Below are positions 47,467-56,806 of a stretch of 64,000 nt of DNA, piece after piece. The position numbers and the translations under genes are program-made. Each line of letters begins with the position of its first letter. Positions within the stretch are counted from its first letter, which is position 1. The notes beneath the pieces were generated by a model that was not told the DNA's origin, ran no database searches, and saw only the letters and a list, made by a program, of their open reading frames with translations. This stretch comes from Corallococcus macrosporus DSM 14697 (GTDB lineage Bacteria > Myxococcota > Myxococcia > Myxococcales > Myxococcaceae). The stretch lies in assembly GCF_002305895.1 (NCBI RefSeq), contig NZ_CP022203.1, positions 7,908,001 to 7,972,000 of the forward strand, in the 5' to 3' direction.

Positions 47467-48639
47467 TCAGCCCTTCGGGCCGAGCGCCGCCACCGCCGCG
47501 GCCATCACCTGCTTCACCGGGACGCCCGCGGCCTCCGCCACCTGGCGGCAGTCCTCGAACTCCGGGTGGGCGTTGAGCACCGCGCCCTGGCGCAGCCCGC
47601 GCTTCACGCGGACCTTGCCCCACGGCGTCTCCACCTCCACCCAGTCGCGCGCCAGCGCCTGACGCTCCACGCGGTGGTAGCGCACGCCCAGCGTGGTGGA
47701 CTCGCGCAGCACCACGTCCACGATGGCCTCGCGCGCGCCGCCCTCCACCAGCGCGCCCAGCAGGTGCCCCGGCCGGCTCTTCTTCATCACCACCGGCGTC
47801 ACCCACGCGTCCAGCGCGCCCACCGCGAGCAGCCGCTCCAGCAGGTGCCCCAGGAGCTGCGGCGTGGCGTCATCCAGGTTGGCCTCCACCACCCAGAGCC
47901 CTTCGTTGCCGGCCTGCTCCATCCGCCCCAGGGACGCGCGCAGCACGTTGGGCCGGTCCTTGAAGTCCTTCGTTCCGACGCCGTAGCCCACCTTCTCCAC
48001 GATGAAGTCCGGCGGGTGGCCGATGTGCGCCAGCACCTTGAGCAGCGCCGCGCCCGTGGGCGTCGTCAGCTCGCCCACGCCCTCGAAGCGCACCGGCACG
48101 TCCCGCAGCAACTCCAGCGTGGCGGGCACGGGGATGGGCATGGCGCCATGGGCCACGCGGATGGTGCCGCTGCCCAGCGGCGGCGGCGCCGCGTGGACCT
48201 CCGGGTCGCCCAGCAGCTCCAGCACCACCGCCGCGCCGCAGATGTCCACGATGGAGTCCACCGCGCCCACCTCATGGAAGTGGATGTCGTCAATGGACAC
48301 GCCGTGGACCTTGGCCTCCGCCTCGCCGATGGCGCGGAACACCGCCAGCGCCCGCTCCTTCGCGCGCGGGGGCAGCGTGTCCGCCTCCTCGATGAGGCGC
48401 CGGATGTCCGCGTAGGCGCGGTGCGGGTGGGCCTCGCGCGCGTCCAGCACGACGTCCAGGTGCGTGCCGCTGATGGCGTGGCGCGCCGCGCGGCTCACCG
48501 CCAGCTTCCAGCCCGGGACGCGCAGGCCCGACAAGGCGCGCTCCAGCTCCGCCGCGGAGACGCCCAGGTCCAGGCCCGCCGCCAGGAACATGTCCCCGGC
48601 GATGCCGCCCACCGGCTCCAGGTAGAGGATGCGTCGCAT
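47467..48639 (-). CDS. larC: Nickel-pincer cofactor biosynthesis protein LarC
   Basis: A 390-residue enzyme that inserts nickel into the pyridinium-bisthiocarboxylate precursor of the nickel-pincer nucleotide cofactor of lactate racemase and relatives. It starts MRRILYLEPVGGIAGDMFLA, the family opening. DDIHFHEVGAVDSIVDICG carries conserved His/Glu residues, and a C-terminal domain follows (VKRGLRQGAVLNAHPEFEDC). It is one uninterrupted frame, unlike species that need a programmed frameshift. GTG 48648 overlaps the larB stop and is an alternative start. It is the last gene of the thiL-mcp-che-lar string. No larA or larE is present in the window. Confidence 0.93.
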   Translation of the reverse strand: MRRILYLEPVGGIAGDMFLAAGLDLGVSAAELERALSGLRVPGWKLAVSRAARHAISGTHLDVVLDAREAHPHRAYADIRRLIEEADTLPPRAKERALAVFRAIGEAEAKVHGVSIDDIHFHEVGAVDSIVDICGAAVVLELLGDPEVHAAPPPLGSGTIRVAHGAMPIPVPATLELLRDVPVRFEGVGELTTPTGAALLKVLAHIGHPPDFIVEKVGYGVGTKDFKDRPNVLRASLGRMEQAGNEGLWVVEANLDDATPQLLGHLLERLLAVGALDAWVTPVVMKKSRPGHLLGALVEGGAREAIVDVVLRESTTLGVRYHRVERQALARDWVEVETPWGKVRVKRGLRQGAVLNAHPEFEDCRQVAEAAGVPVKQVMAAAVAALGPKG

Positions 48640-48644
48640 GGTGC

Positions 48645-49397
48645 TCACCTGCGCCCCTTCGTGCGGGAGATGAGCGCCGCGTAGAAGCCGCCCCCGAAGC
48701 CGTTGTCGATGTTCACCGTGGCCACGTTGGAGGCGCACGAGTTCACCATCGCCAGCAGCGCGGACACGCCCTTGAAGTTGGCGCCGTAGCCCACCGACGT
48801 CGGCACCGCGACGACGGGGATGCCCACCAGCCCGCCCAGCGCGCTGGCCAGCGCGCCCTCCATGCCCGCCACCACCACGGCGACATGGCACTCCTGGATT
48901 TCCGCCCGGCGCCGCAGCAGCCGGTGGATGCCGGCCACGCCCACGTCGTAGACGCGCCGCACCTCGGCGCCCATGGCCTCGGCCGTCGTGGCCGCCTCCT
49001 CCGCCACGGGGATGTCGCTGGTGCCCGCCGTCACCACGGCCACGCGGCCCGCGCGCACCTTGCCCTGCTTGAGATGGAAGATGCGCGCCACCGGGTGGTA
49101 CTGCCCCTTGGGGAAGCGCGCCACCAGGGCCTCCGCCTTGTCCGGCTGCAGCCGCGTCACCAGCACCGTCTGCTTGCGCTCCACCAGCGCGCCGACGATG
49201 CCCAGGAGCTGCTCCACCGTCTTGGGCTCGCCCAGCACCACCTCCGGGAAGCCGAAGCGCAGGTTGCGGTGGGTGTCGAGCGTCGCGTACCCCAGCTCGG
49301 CGAAGGGCAGGTCCTTCAACCTGCCCACCGCGTCGTCCACGGAGACGCGGCCGGACTTCACGCTCGCCAGGAGCTGCTTCAGCGCCTTCTCATCCAT
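48645..49397 (-). CDS. larB: Nickel-pincer cofactor biosynthesis protein LarB
   Basis: A 250-residue enzyme that carboxylates and hydrolyses nicotinic acid adenine dinucleotide, the first step of nickel-pincer cofactor synthesis. The AIRC/PurE-like domain is clear: VVTAGTSDIPVAEEAATTAE, VVVAGMEGALASALGGLV and NIDNGFGGGFYAAL. The N-terminal helix region (LKQLLASVKSGRVSVDDAVG) is typical. ATG 49397 (MDEKALKQLL) is preferred over an upstream frame with a Trp/Cys-rich, non-family sequence. It lies 25 bp after cheC and ends 5 nt before the larC ATG. Confidence 0.94.
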   Translation of the reverse strand: MDEKALKQLLASVKSGRVSVDDAVGRLKDLPFAELGYATLDTHRNLRFGFPEVVLGEPKTVEQLLGIVGALVERKQTVLVTRLQPDKAEALVARFPKGQYHPVARIFHLKQGKVRAGRVAVVTAGTSDIPVAEEAATTAEAMGAEVRRVYDVGVAGIHRLLRRRAEIQECHVAVVVAGMEGALASALGGLVGIPVVAVPTSVGYGANFKGVSALLAMVNSCASNVATVNIDNGFGGGFYAALISRTKGRR

Positions 49398-49422
49398 GGG
49401 CGCCCGTCTACCGCGATTCGGG

Positions 49423-50025
49423 CTACACGCCCAGCCGCGCCAGCAGGTCGCGGATGCTGTCCCGCGCCAGGACGAGCAGAAGCTGTCCACCCACCGGCGG
49501 CGCCGCGGCCGCGAGGAAGCGGGCCTCCAGCACCACCACGCTGCTGGCGTCGCCCTCCACCCGGCCCACCGCGTCGGACACCACGCCCCGCGCGGCGCCT
49601 CGGCGCACCGTGGGCACGGTGGGCACCAGCTTCCAGCCCGTCAGCCGGCCCATGGCGGACAGGCAGGCGCTGGCGACGATGTTCGCCGTCTCCGCCACCA
49701 CGCTGTCCCGCTCCGCCTGATGGATGGCGGCCTGCCCTTCCAGGAGCAGCGCCTCCAAGGCGGCGCTGTCGTCCTTGTGCAGCACCAGCAACAGGGCCCC
49801 CCGCAGCCCGCCCTGGATGCCGAGCGACCCGGACACCACCGGCGCGTCGCCGCCCAGCAGCGCGGCGGCGTCCGAGGGCACGGTCAGCAGCACGCGGGGG
49901 ATGGAGAGGTCTACCTTGCGCCCCCCCATCAACCGGGAGAGCGCGTTGGCCGCGTGGCCACAACCGATGTTGGCCACCTCGCGCAGGGCGTCGAGTTGCG
50001 CGTCGCTGGGCAGGGGCTGGCTCAC
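49423..50025 (-). CDS. cheC: CheC-like phosphatase
   Basis: A 200-residue CheC/FliY-type protein that removes phosphate from CheY-P. Two copies of the phosphatase helix are visible, each with the Glu-x-x-Asn pair: LREVANIGCGHAANALSRLM and VVAETANIVASACLSAMG. GTG 50025 overlaps the cheA TGA (GTGA), indicating translational coupling. It would reset the single CheY encoded two genes upstream. No cheD, cheB or cheR is present, so methylation-based adaptation must come from elsewhere or be absent. Confidence 0.88.
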   Translation of the reverse strand: MSQPLPSDAQLDALREVANIGCGHAANALSRLMGGRKVDLSIPRVLLTVPSDAAALLGGDAPVVSGSLGIQGGLRGALLLVLHKDDSAALEALLLEGQAAIHQAERDSVVAETANIVASACLSAMGRLTGWKLVPTVPTVRRGAARGVVSDAVGRVEGDASSVVVLEARFLAAAAPPVGGQLLLVLARDSIRDLLARLGV

Positions 50026-52553
50026 GCGGACAGTAACCTCGGCACGTCCAGGATGAACACCGGACGTCCACTTCCCAGAATGGTGACGCCGGACAGGCCG
50101 GGCAGCAAGTCCAGTGGCCGCGACAGCGGCTTGAGCACCACTTCCTCCTGCCCCAACAGCCGGTCCACCGCCAGCGCCACCCGGCCGGAGTCCCCGTCCA
50201 TCACCACGAAGGGCCGCGTCCCCAGCCTGAGGGGCGCGGGCACCCCCACCAACGCATCCAGCGAGTGGACCGGCAGCAGCGAATTACCGTGAGGCAGCAG
50301 GGCCGTCTCGCGGCTGCGGCTGAGGGACCCGCCATCCGCCTCTGTCGCACCCACCACCTTGGCGATGGGCAGGCCGAAGACCTCCTCGCCCACCTCCACC
50401 AGGAGCAGGTGCACCACCGCGACGGTCAGCGGGAGGCGCAGCGTGAAGCGGGTGCCCCGGCCGCGCTCGCTGTCGATTTCGAGCGTGCCGCCGACGTTCT
50501 CCACCACGCGCTTCACCGCGTCCATGCCCACGCCGCGGCCGGAGATGTCGGTGATGTCCTTGGCGGTGGACACGCCCGGGAGGCACGACAGCATGAAGGC
50601 CTCGCGGTCCGTCATGCGCGCCGCGGCCTCCGCCGACAGCAGGCCCCGGGACACGGCGGCGTTCTTCAGCTTCGCGGGGTCCATGCCGCGGCCGTCGTCC
50701 TCCAGCTCGATGATGACGCGGTCCCTGGCGCGCTTCACCGCCACCAGCACCCGGCCCCGCGCGCCCTTCTTGGCGGCGACCCGGTCCTCCGGTGACTCCA
50801 GGCCGTGGTCGATGCAGTTGCGCAGCAGGTGGAGCAGCGGGTCCGCCAGCTCCTCGAGGATGGCCCGGTCCAGCTCGATTTCCGCGCCGGTGATGACCAG
50901 GTCGACCTCGCGCTCCTTGCGGCGGGCGATGTCCCGCGCCGCCCGGGGCAGCCGGTCGGTGATGAGGGACAGCGGCGTCATGCGCGCCGTCATCACCTTG
51001 TCATGCAGGTCCTTCACCAGCGTGTGCAGCCGGTAGACGCCCTCTTCCAGCGCGGGGCGCGTGTTCTCCGGCAGCACCTTGCCCACCTCGCGCAGGCGGG
51101 CCGTGGCGAGCATCAGCTCGCCCACCGTGTCGAGGAAGTAGTCCAGGAGCTCCGTGCGCACGCGCACCGTGCGCGACGCCGTGTCCGCGGGCGCGCGGGC
51201 GCCGTCGGGCACGGGCACCAGGGTGGGCGGCACCACGGGCGCGGCCACCGCGGGCTTCACCGAGACGACCTCCACCTCGGCCACGTTCTTCAGCGCCGCG
51301 TGGATGCCCGCTTCCCCCGCCGGCGTCTCCAGCTCCAACTGGATGTTGCCGTCGGGGATGCGGCCGGCCTTCAGCTCCTCCAGCGCGGGGCGGAGGTCCA
51401 CCAGCGTGCCCAGGTTGGTGAGCCGCTTGTGGACGAGGAAGGCGCGCACGCCGGGCACCTGGCAGGTGGGCGCGATGCGCAGCCGCACCGCCCAGCGCTG
51501 GGCCAGCGTGTCCGGAATGGGCGCGCTGGCCGCGGACTTCAAGGCGTTGGCCAGGTCGGGCGGAGGCGGGGCCTCGGCGCCCGGCGCGTCCGTGGCCCGG
51601 CGCGAGGGCAGCGGCACCACCACGCCTCCGGAGGAGGGGGTGACATTCGGGGCCGGGGCGGCGCTCACGCCCGTGGCGCCGGCGTCAGCGCCCATGGCAC
51701 CGCCGGGGCCCGCGCCGCCACTGCCTGTCGAGCCCGCACCGGCGTCAGCGACAGTGGCACCGCCGGGGCCAGCGCCGCCACTGCCTGTCGAGCCCGCACC
51801 GGCGTCAGCGCCCATGGCACCGCCGGGGCCCGCGCCGCCACTGGCTGTCGGGCCCGCACCGGCACCGCCGGGCGCCGCGCCGCCCGTGGGGCCTCCAGCC
51901 CCGCCGCCATCGCTCGCGCTGGCTCCGCCGCCCGAGCCTCCCGGGCCGGGACCGTTCGAGTCCGGCCCACCCGTGGAGGAAGAGCCCGAGCCGCCACCAG
52001 CGCCGCTTCCCGGAGAACCGCCGCCCGCGGGGCCTGCGCCTCCGCCGCCCGAATCAGGGCCTCCCGAGGAGCCCGCGCCGCCGCTCCCCGTCCCACCCGA
52101 ATCCGAGCCGCCGCCCTCCGGCTTCAGCGCGGTCACCTTGGCGACGCGCGTGGCGGCCGGGGCGTGGCCCGTCATGGTGGTGACGCGCTGGCTGAGCTGC
52201 GTCAGGAGCGCTGCGGCGTCATCCGGCGGCTTGCCCTCCGCCACCGCGCGCACTTGCGCGAGCATGGTGTCGGCGGCGGTGAGGAGCAGGTCCACCAGGT
52301 CGCGGTCCAGGCGGCCGCGGTCCTGACGGACGGCGTCCACGAGGTCCTCCACCCGGTGCGCCACGATGGCGATGGGCTCGAAGCCCATGGACGACGCCAT
52401 GCCCTTCACCGAGTGGGCATGGCGGAACATCGAATCCACCGCGCTGGACGAGCCCTCGCGCTCCAGCTCCACGAGGTCGCGCCCCAACGCCTCCAGGTGG
52501 TCGGTCGCCTCGGAGATGAAGAGCCCGAGGTAGCGGGACATGTCCATCGTCAT
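50022..52553 (-). CDS. cheA: Chemotaxis-type histidine kinase CheA
   Basis: An 843-residue cytoplasmic hub kinase. The HPt domain has the phospho-His in FRHAHSVKGMASSMGF (about His47). A Gly/Pro/Ser/Ala-rich linker of about 160 residues follows (about 145-310), partly from 60-bp DNA repeats. A P2-like domain comes next, then dimerisation helices (LLDYFLDTVGELMLATARL), a GHKL ATPase (HLLRNCIDHGLESPEDR, EDDGRGMD, GRGVGMDAVKRV) and a C-terminal CheW-like domain. All catalytic motifs are intact. It should phosphorylate CheY (52607-52975) under control of the MCP and CheW in this string. Start ATG 52553 or 52547. Confidence 0.95.
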   Translation of the reverse strand: MTMDMSRYLGLFISEATDHLEALGRDLVELEREGSSSAVDSMFRHAHSVKGMASSMGFEPIAIVAHRVEDLVDAVRQDRGRLDRDLVDLLLTAADTMLAQVRAVAEGKPPDDAAALLTQLSQRVTTMTGHAPAATRVAKVTALKPEGGGSDSGGTGSGGAGSSGGPDSGGGGAGPAGGGSPGSGAGGGSGSSSTGGPDSNGPGPGGSGGGASASDGGGAGGPTGGAAPGGAGAGPTASGGAGPGGAMGADAGAGSTGSGGAGPGGATVADAGAGSTGSGGAGPGGAMGADAGATGVSAAPAPNVTPSSGGVVVPLPSRRATDAPGAEAPPPPDLANALKSAASAPIPDTLAQRWAVRLRIAPTCQVPGVRAFLVHKRLTNLGTLVDLRPALEELKAGRIPDGNIQLELETPAGEAGIHAALKNVAEVEVVSVKPAVAAPVVPPTLVPVPDGARAPADTASRTVRVRTELLDYFLDTVGELMLATARLREVGKVLPENTRPALEEGVYRLHTLVKDLHDKVMTARMTPLSLITDRLPRAARDIARRKEREVDLVITGAEIELDRAILEELADPLLHLLRNCIDHGLESPEDRVAAKKGARGRVLVAVKRARDRVIIELEDDGRGMDPAKLKNAAVSRGLLSAEAAARMTDREAFMLSCLPGVSTAKDITDISGRGVGMDAVKRVVENVGGTLEIDSERGRGTRFTLRLPLTVAVVHLLLVEVGEEVFGLPIAKVVGATEADGGSLSRSRETALLPHGNSLLPVHSLDALVGVPAPLRLGTRPFVVMDGDSGRVALAVDRLLGQEEVVLKPLSRPLDLLPGLSGVTILGSGRPVFILDVPRLLSA
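51682..51861. repeat. Three 60-bp tandem repeats in cheA
   Basis: Near-identical units at 51682-51741, 51742-51801 and 51802-51861 encode 20-residue GGAGPGGA-type segments of the CheA linker. Units 1 and 3 share CCCATGGC where unit 2 has ACAGTGGC. It is likely length-variable. Confidence 0.85.
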
Positions 52554-52606
52554 GGACCCGGCCTCGTGTCAGGAAGGGTGGACGGTGCGCGCGGGGGCGC
52601 AGCCGC

Positions 52607-52975
52607 TCACGTCTCGCCCAGGACCTTCTTCACGACGGCCAGCACGTCCTCGGCCCGGAACGGCTTGACGATGAAGTCCGAGGCGCCCGCCTCGATGGCC
52701 TCCATCACCAGGCTCTCCTGCCCGAGCGCGGAGCACATGATGACCACCGCGCTGCTGTCCGCCTTGATGATTTCCCGCGTGGCCTCGATGCCGCTCTTGA
52801 AGGGCATGACGATGTCCATCGTCGTGAGGTCGGGCTTGAGCTCCTTGTACTTCTCCACGGCCTCCAGGCCGTTGGCCGCTTCACCGACGACCTCGAACCC
52901 CCCAGACGCAAAGATGTCCTTGATCATGTTGCGCATGAAGATGGCATCGTCGACGACCAGGACCCGCTTAGCCAT
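52607..52975 (-). CDS. cheY: Response regulator CheY
   Basis: A 122-residue single receiver domain. Acidic pocket VLVVDDAIFMR, phosphoacceptor Asp in PDLTTMDIVMPFKSG, switch Ser in VIMCSALGQ and Lys in DFIVKPF are all present. It starts MAKRVLVVDDA at ATG 52975. The upstream in-frame residues have no family match. It lies between cheW and cheA, and is the probable output of this chemosensory system, with CheC as its phosphatase. Confidence 0.94.
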   Translation of the reverse strand: MAKRVLVVDDAIFMRNMIKDIFASGGFEVVGEAANGLEAVEKYKELKPDLTTMDIVMPFKSGIEATREIIKADSSAVVIMCSALGQESLVMEAIEAGASDFIVKPFRAEDVLAVVKKVLGET

Positions 52976-53044
52976 GTGAAGAACTCCGCCTCCGAATCGC
53001 CTGAGGAGCGCGGACACTAGCATCCACGCTTTCCAGGGGGCTAC

Positions 53045-53467
53045 TCACTTGGAATGGGTGAACAAGGCAACCACCGCGGCGTCCAACCCTTCCGGGTCCA
53101 GGACCGTCACTCCCAGGCCACCCAGCCTGGCGACGCCCCGGATGGCCGGCGTCATCTTCCCTGGCGCCGTGCTCACCCGCTCCACCGCTTCGATGCCGTC
53201 TACGTCTGTAACCAACAGTCCCAGGTCCCTCCGCCCACGGTCCAGTAGAACCACCCGTCCGGGCGGGGTAGGACCCTCGGGAAGACTCAGGAGCTGGCGC
53301 AGCTCTACCACCGTCACGACCCGGCCGCGCAGATTCATTACACCTGTAATGGCCGAGGGGGCGCGCGGCACGCGGGTGAAGCGCTCGGGAGGCACGACGA
53401 CCTCCCGGACCGCCGAGAGCGGCAGCCCGTAACGCTCCTTCTCCACCCGGAAGATGACGTGCCGCAC
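53045..53467 (-). CDS. cheW: CheW-like coupling protein
   Basis: A 140-residue CheW domain that bridges receptor and CheA. The order is VRHVIFRVEKERYGLPL, VREVVVPPERFTRVP, ITGVMNLRGRVVTVVELRQ and DLGLLVTDVDGIEAV, matching CheW strands. The start is GTG 53467. It lies 43 bp after the YjbR/H1-tail gene and 69 bp before cheY on the minus strand. No extra domain is attached. Confidence 0.93.
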   Translation of the reverse strand: MRHVIFRVEKERYGLPLSAVREVVVPPERFTRVPRAPSAITGVMNLRGRVVTVVELRQLLSLPEGPTPPGRVVLLDRGRRDLGLLVTDVDGIEAVERVSTAPGKMTPAIRGVARLGGLGVTVLDPEGLDAAVVALFTHSK

Positions 53468-53510
53468 AGGAGTAACGTTCTATCCGCTCTGGAATGACCG
53501 GCCTGCTTCG

Positions 53511-54289
<779 letters not shown>

Positions 54290-54293
<4 letters not shown>

Positions 54294-55672
54294 GAGCCCA
54301 GGCGGAAGCTGCGCACGACGCTCTGCAGCTCGACGGAGAGGTTGGTCAGCTCGCTGGCCAGCGACGTCATCCGGGACACGGCGGCCGTCTGCTCCTGGAT
54401 GACGGCCTGGATGGCCTCGGTGGAGGACGCGTTGTTGCGCGCCACCAGCTTGATCTCCTCGATGGCCTTCACCATCTCCTCGCTGCCCTTGAGCTGCTCG
54501 CGGGCGCTCTCCGAGATGAGGTGCACCTTCTCGGAGCCCTTGCGGATGGTGTCGGTGATGGCGCCCATGGAGCGCACGATGTTGGTCAGGTCCTCGCGCC
54601 CCTCCGCCAGCTCCGCGATGCCTTCCTTCATGGCGCTCACCACGGAGGTGGACTGACCGGAGATGTCGCGCGCCAGCTTGGAGATCTGCTCGGCGGAGCG
54701 GCCCGCGCTCTCGGCCAGCTTGCGCACTTCATCGGCGACCACCGCGAAGCCGCGGCCGTACTCACCCGCGCGCGCTGCTTCAATCGTCGCGTTGAGCGCC
54801 AGCAGGTTCGTCTGCTGCGCCACCTGGGTGATCGCGTCGACGATCTTGGAGATTTCCTGCGTCTTCTCGCCGAAGGCGAACACCTGCTGGCTGGCGGACT
54901 CGATGCGGTTGAAGACCTTCTTCACCTTCTCGCCGGCCAGCCGCGCCGCCTTGGAGCCGTCCTCCGCCGCGCTGCTCGTCTCCGCCGTCGTCCGCGCCGC
55001 GTCCTCGGCGCTGGCCGTGGTGCGCTGGATGCTGCCGGCCATCTCGGTGATGACCTTGGACGCCTTGGACACGAGCTGCGACTGCGACTCCGCGCCGCCG
55101 GCGATCTTCTCCATCGACGAGCCCACCTCCTCGGTGGAGCCGTTGACGTTCTCCGCGGACCGCTGGAGGTCGATGGCCGTGTCGGCCACGCTCTTGGCCG
55201 TCTCCTGAATCTTGCCCACCAGCTCGCGCAGGTTCTCCTGCATGCGGGTGATGGCGCCCGTCAGCTCGTCGATTTCGTCGCGCGTGCTGCCGCCCTCGGC
55301 GGCCACCGGCTTGGACAGGTCGCCCTGCGAGATTTCATACGCGGAGCGGCTGAGCACCTTCACGCGGGTGACCCGCGCCAGCAGCGACGGCAGCAGCGCG
55401 GCGGCGGCGCCGGTGATGAAGATGGCCACGCCGATGCGGACCACGTCCTTCCACACCGCGGGCCCGGGCCTGAGCTGGTGGAAGAGGATGTCCGACGTGT
55501 ACATCCACACCGTCAACAGCAGGCCCAGCACCACGTAGCCGTTGAGAATCTTCCGGTGCAGGGAGACCTCGCGGGTCGCGCGAGGGCTGTCCACGGCGCG
55601 CAGCAGTCGCTGCAGGGGCTCGCGGCGGGGAGTGTGTCCGGGGACTGTGTCGTCGCGGAGGGGACGGCGCAC
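54290..55672 (-). CDS. Methyl-accepting chemotaxis protein with short membrane anchor
   Basis: A receptor of up to 460 residues. Two transmembrane segments ([18 protein letters not shown] and [19 protein letters not shown]) are joined by only about 20 residues, so there is almost no periplasmic sensor. A HAMP-like linker ([17 protein letters not shown]) and the MCP signalling domain follow, with the hairpin tip [20 protein letters not shown] and [13 protein letters not shown]. It probably senses membrane or cytoplasmic cues. The start is uncertain: GTG 55672 is chosen on codon usage, GTG 55594 would give 434 residues, and a TTG overlaps the thiL stop. Its stop overlaps the YjbR gene. Confidence 0.9.
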
Positions 55673-55728
55673 GGGTTGCTTTCGGGGGATGAGAAGCGTC
55701 TCGGGTTTAGCCTTGCTGCTCCGCAGGG

Positions 55729-56676
55729 TCAATCCATCGCCCGAGGTCGGAAGTGGTCGAAGCCCTCTGGCGGTGGGAGAACGCGGCCTGTCCTGTCCCG
55801 GCTCACCCACCCGCGCCCCTCTGTGAAGTGGCCGATGCGGGTGATGGCGTGTCCCCCTGTAGCGCACGCGCGCTCGAATGCCCGGCTGCGTCCCGGGGGA
55901 ACGGCCAGCAGCAGCTCGTAGTCCTCGCCCCCCGCCAGCGCGCCCTGGGGCCCCAGGGCCTTGCGCACCGCGGCCGACAGCGGCAGCCGCTCCAGCGCCA
56001 GCTCCGCGCGCACGCCCGATGCGGTGCAGAGATGACCCATGTCCTGTGCAAGCCCGTCGGAAACATCCAGCGCGGCGGATGCATGGCGCGCGGCGATGAG
56101 GCCCAGCGCCACGCGCGGCTCGGGGCGGCGCTGGCGGCGCACGGCGGCGCCCCGGCGCAGCCCCGCGCGCAGGTGCGCAAGGCCCAGGCGCGCGTCGCCC
56201 AGCGTCCCGGACACATAGAGGAGGTCCCCGGGCCGCGCCCCCGCGCGGGTGAGCGGGGCGCGGGACAGCTCGCCCGCGGCGGTGATGGTGACGGACAGCT
56301 CCCGCGCGGAGGTGAAGTTGCCGCCCACCAGTGAAATCCGGTGTTCGACCGCCAGCGCCGCCATGCCCCGCGCCAGGCCCGTCAGCTCCCGCGGGGGGTA
56401 GTCCCTGGGCAGCGCGAGCGCGCAGACGAACCAGCGCGGCGCGGCCCCCATGGACGCCAGGTCCGACAGGTTCACCGCCAGCGCCTTGTGGCCGATGTCC
56501 GCGGGCGAGAACGCCGCGCGGGTGAAGTGCACGTCCTCCACCACCGCGTCCGTGGTGACGCACTGCGCCCCCCGCTGCGGGGCGAGCACCGCGCAGTCAT
56601 CCCCCGGCCCCACCGGCACGCGCGCGGCCGGGAAGTGCGCGAGGAACCGGCGGATGAAGTCGAACTCACCAGACAT
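55729..56676 (-). CDS. thiL: Thiamine-monophosphate kinase
   Basis: A 315-residue enzyme that phosphorylates thiamine monophosphate to thiamine diphosphate. Motifs are [25 protein letters not shown] and [15 protein letters not shown] (metal/ATP-binding aspartates of the PurM-like fold), and [12 protein letters not shown] near the C-terminus. ATG 56676 ([12 protein letters not shown]) gives the normal start. It is the first gene of the minus-strand string and lies 56 bp before the MCP. It diverges from the repeat protein across 130 bp. Confidence 0.94.
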   Translation of the reverse strand: MSGEFDFIRRFLAHFPAARVPVGPGDDCAVLAPQRGAQCVTTDAVVEDVHFTRAAFSPADIGHKALAVNLSDLASMGAAPRWFVCALALPRDYPPRELTGLARGMAALAVEHRISLVGGNFTSARELSVTITAAGELSRAPLTRAGARPGDLLYVSGTLGDARLGLAHLRAGLRRGAAVRRQRRPEPRVALGLIAARHASAALDVSDGLAQDMGHLCTASGVRAELALERLPLSAAVRKALGPQGALAGGEDYELLLAVPPGRSRAFERACATGGHAITRIGHFTEGRGWVSRDRTGRVLPPPEGFDHFRPRAMD

Positions 56677-56806
56677 GGACGTGGAGGAAAGACCAGACGG
56701 CCTGTCAGGGCAATGACACTTTTTGGCACCTTGGACAGACGCGACATTCTCACCGCATTCCAAGACAAAGTAGAGATTACGGAATCCATCTCCTCGGGGG
56801 GAGTCC

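Noticed and set aside
47467-48639. Programmed frameshift in larC
   Set aside because: The gene is one uninterrupted frame covering both LarC halves.
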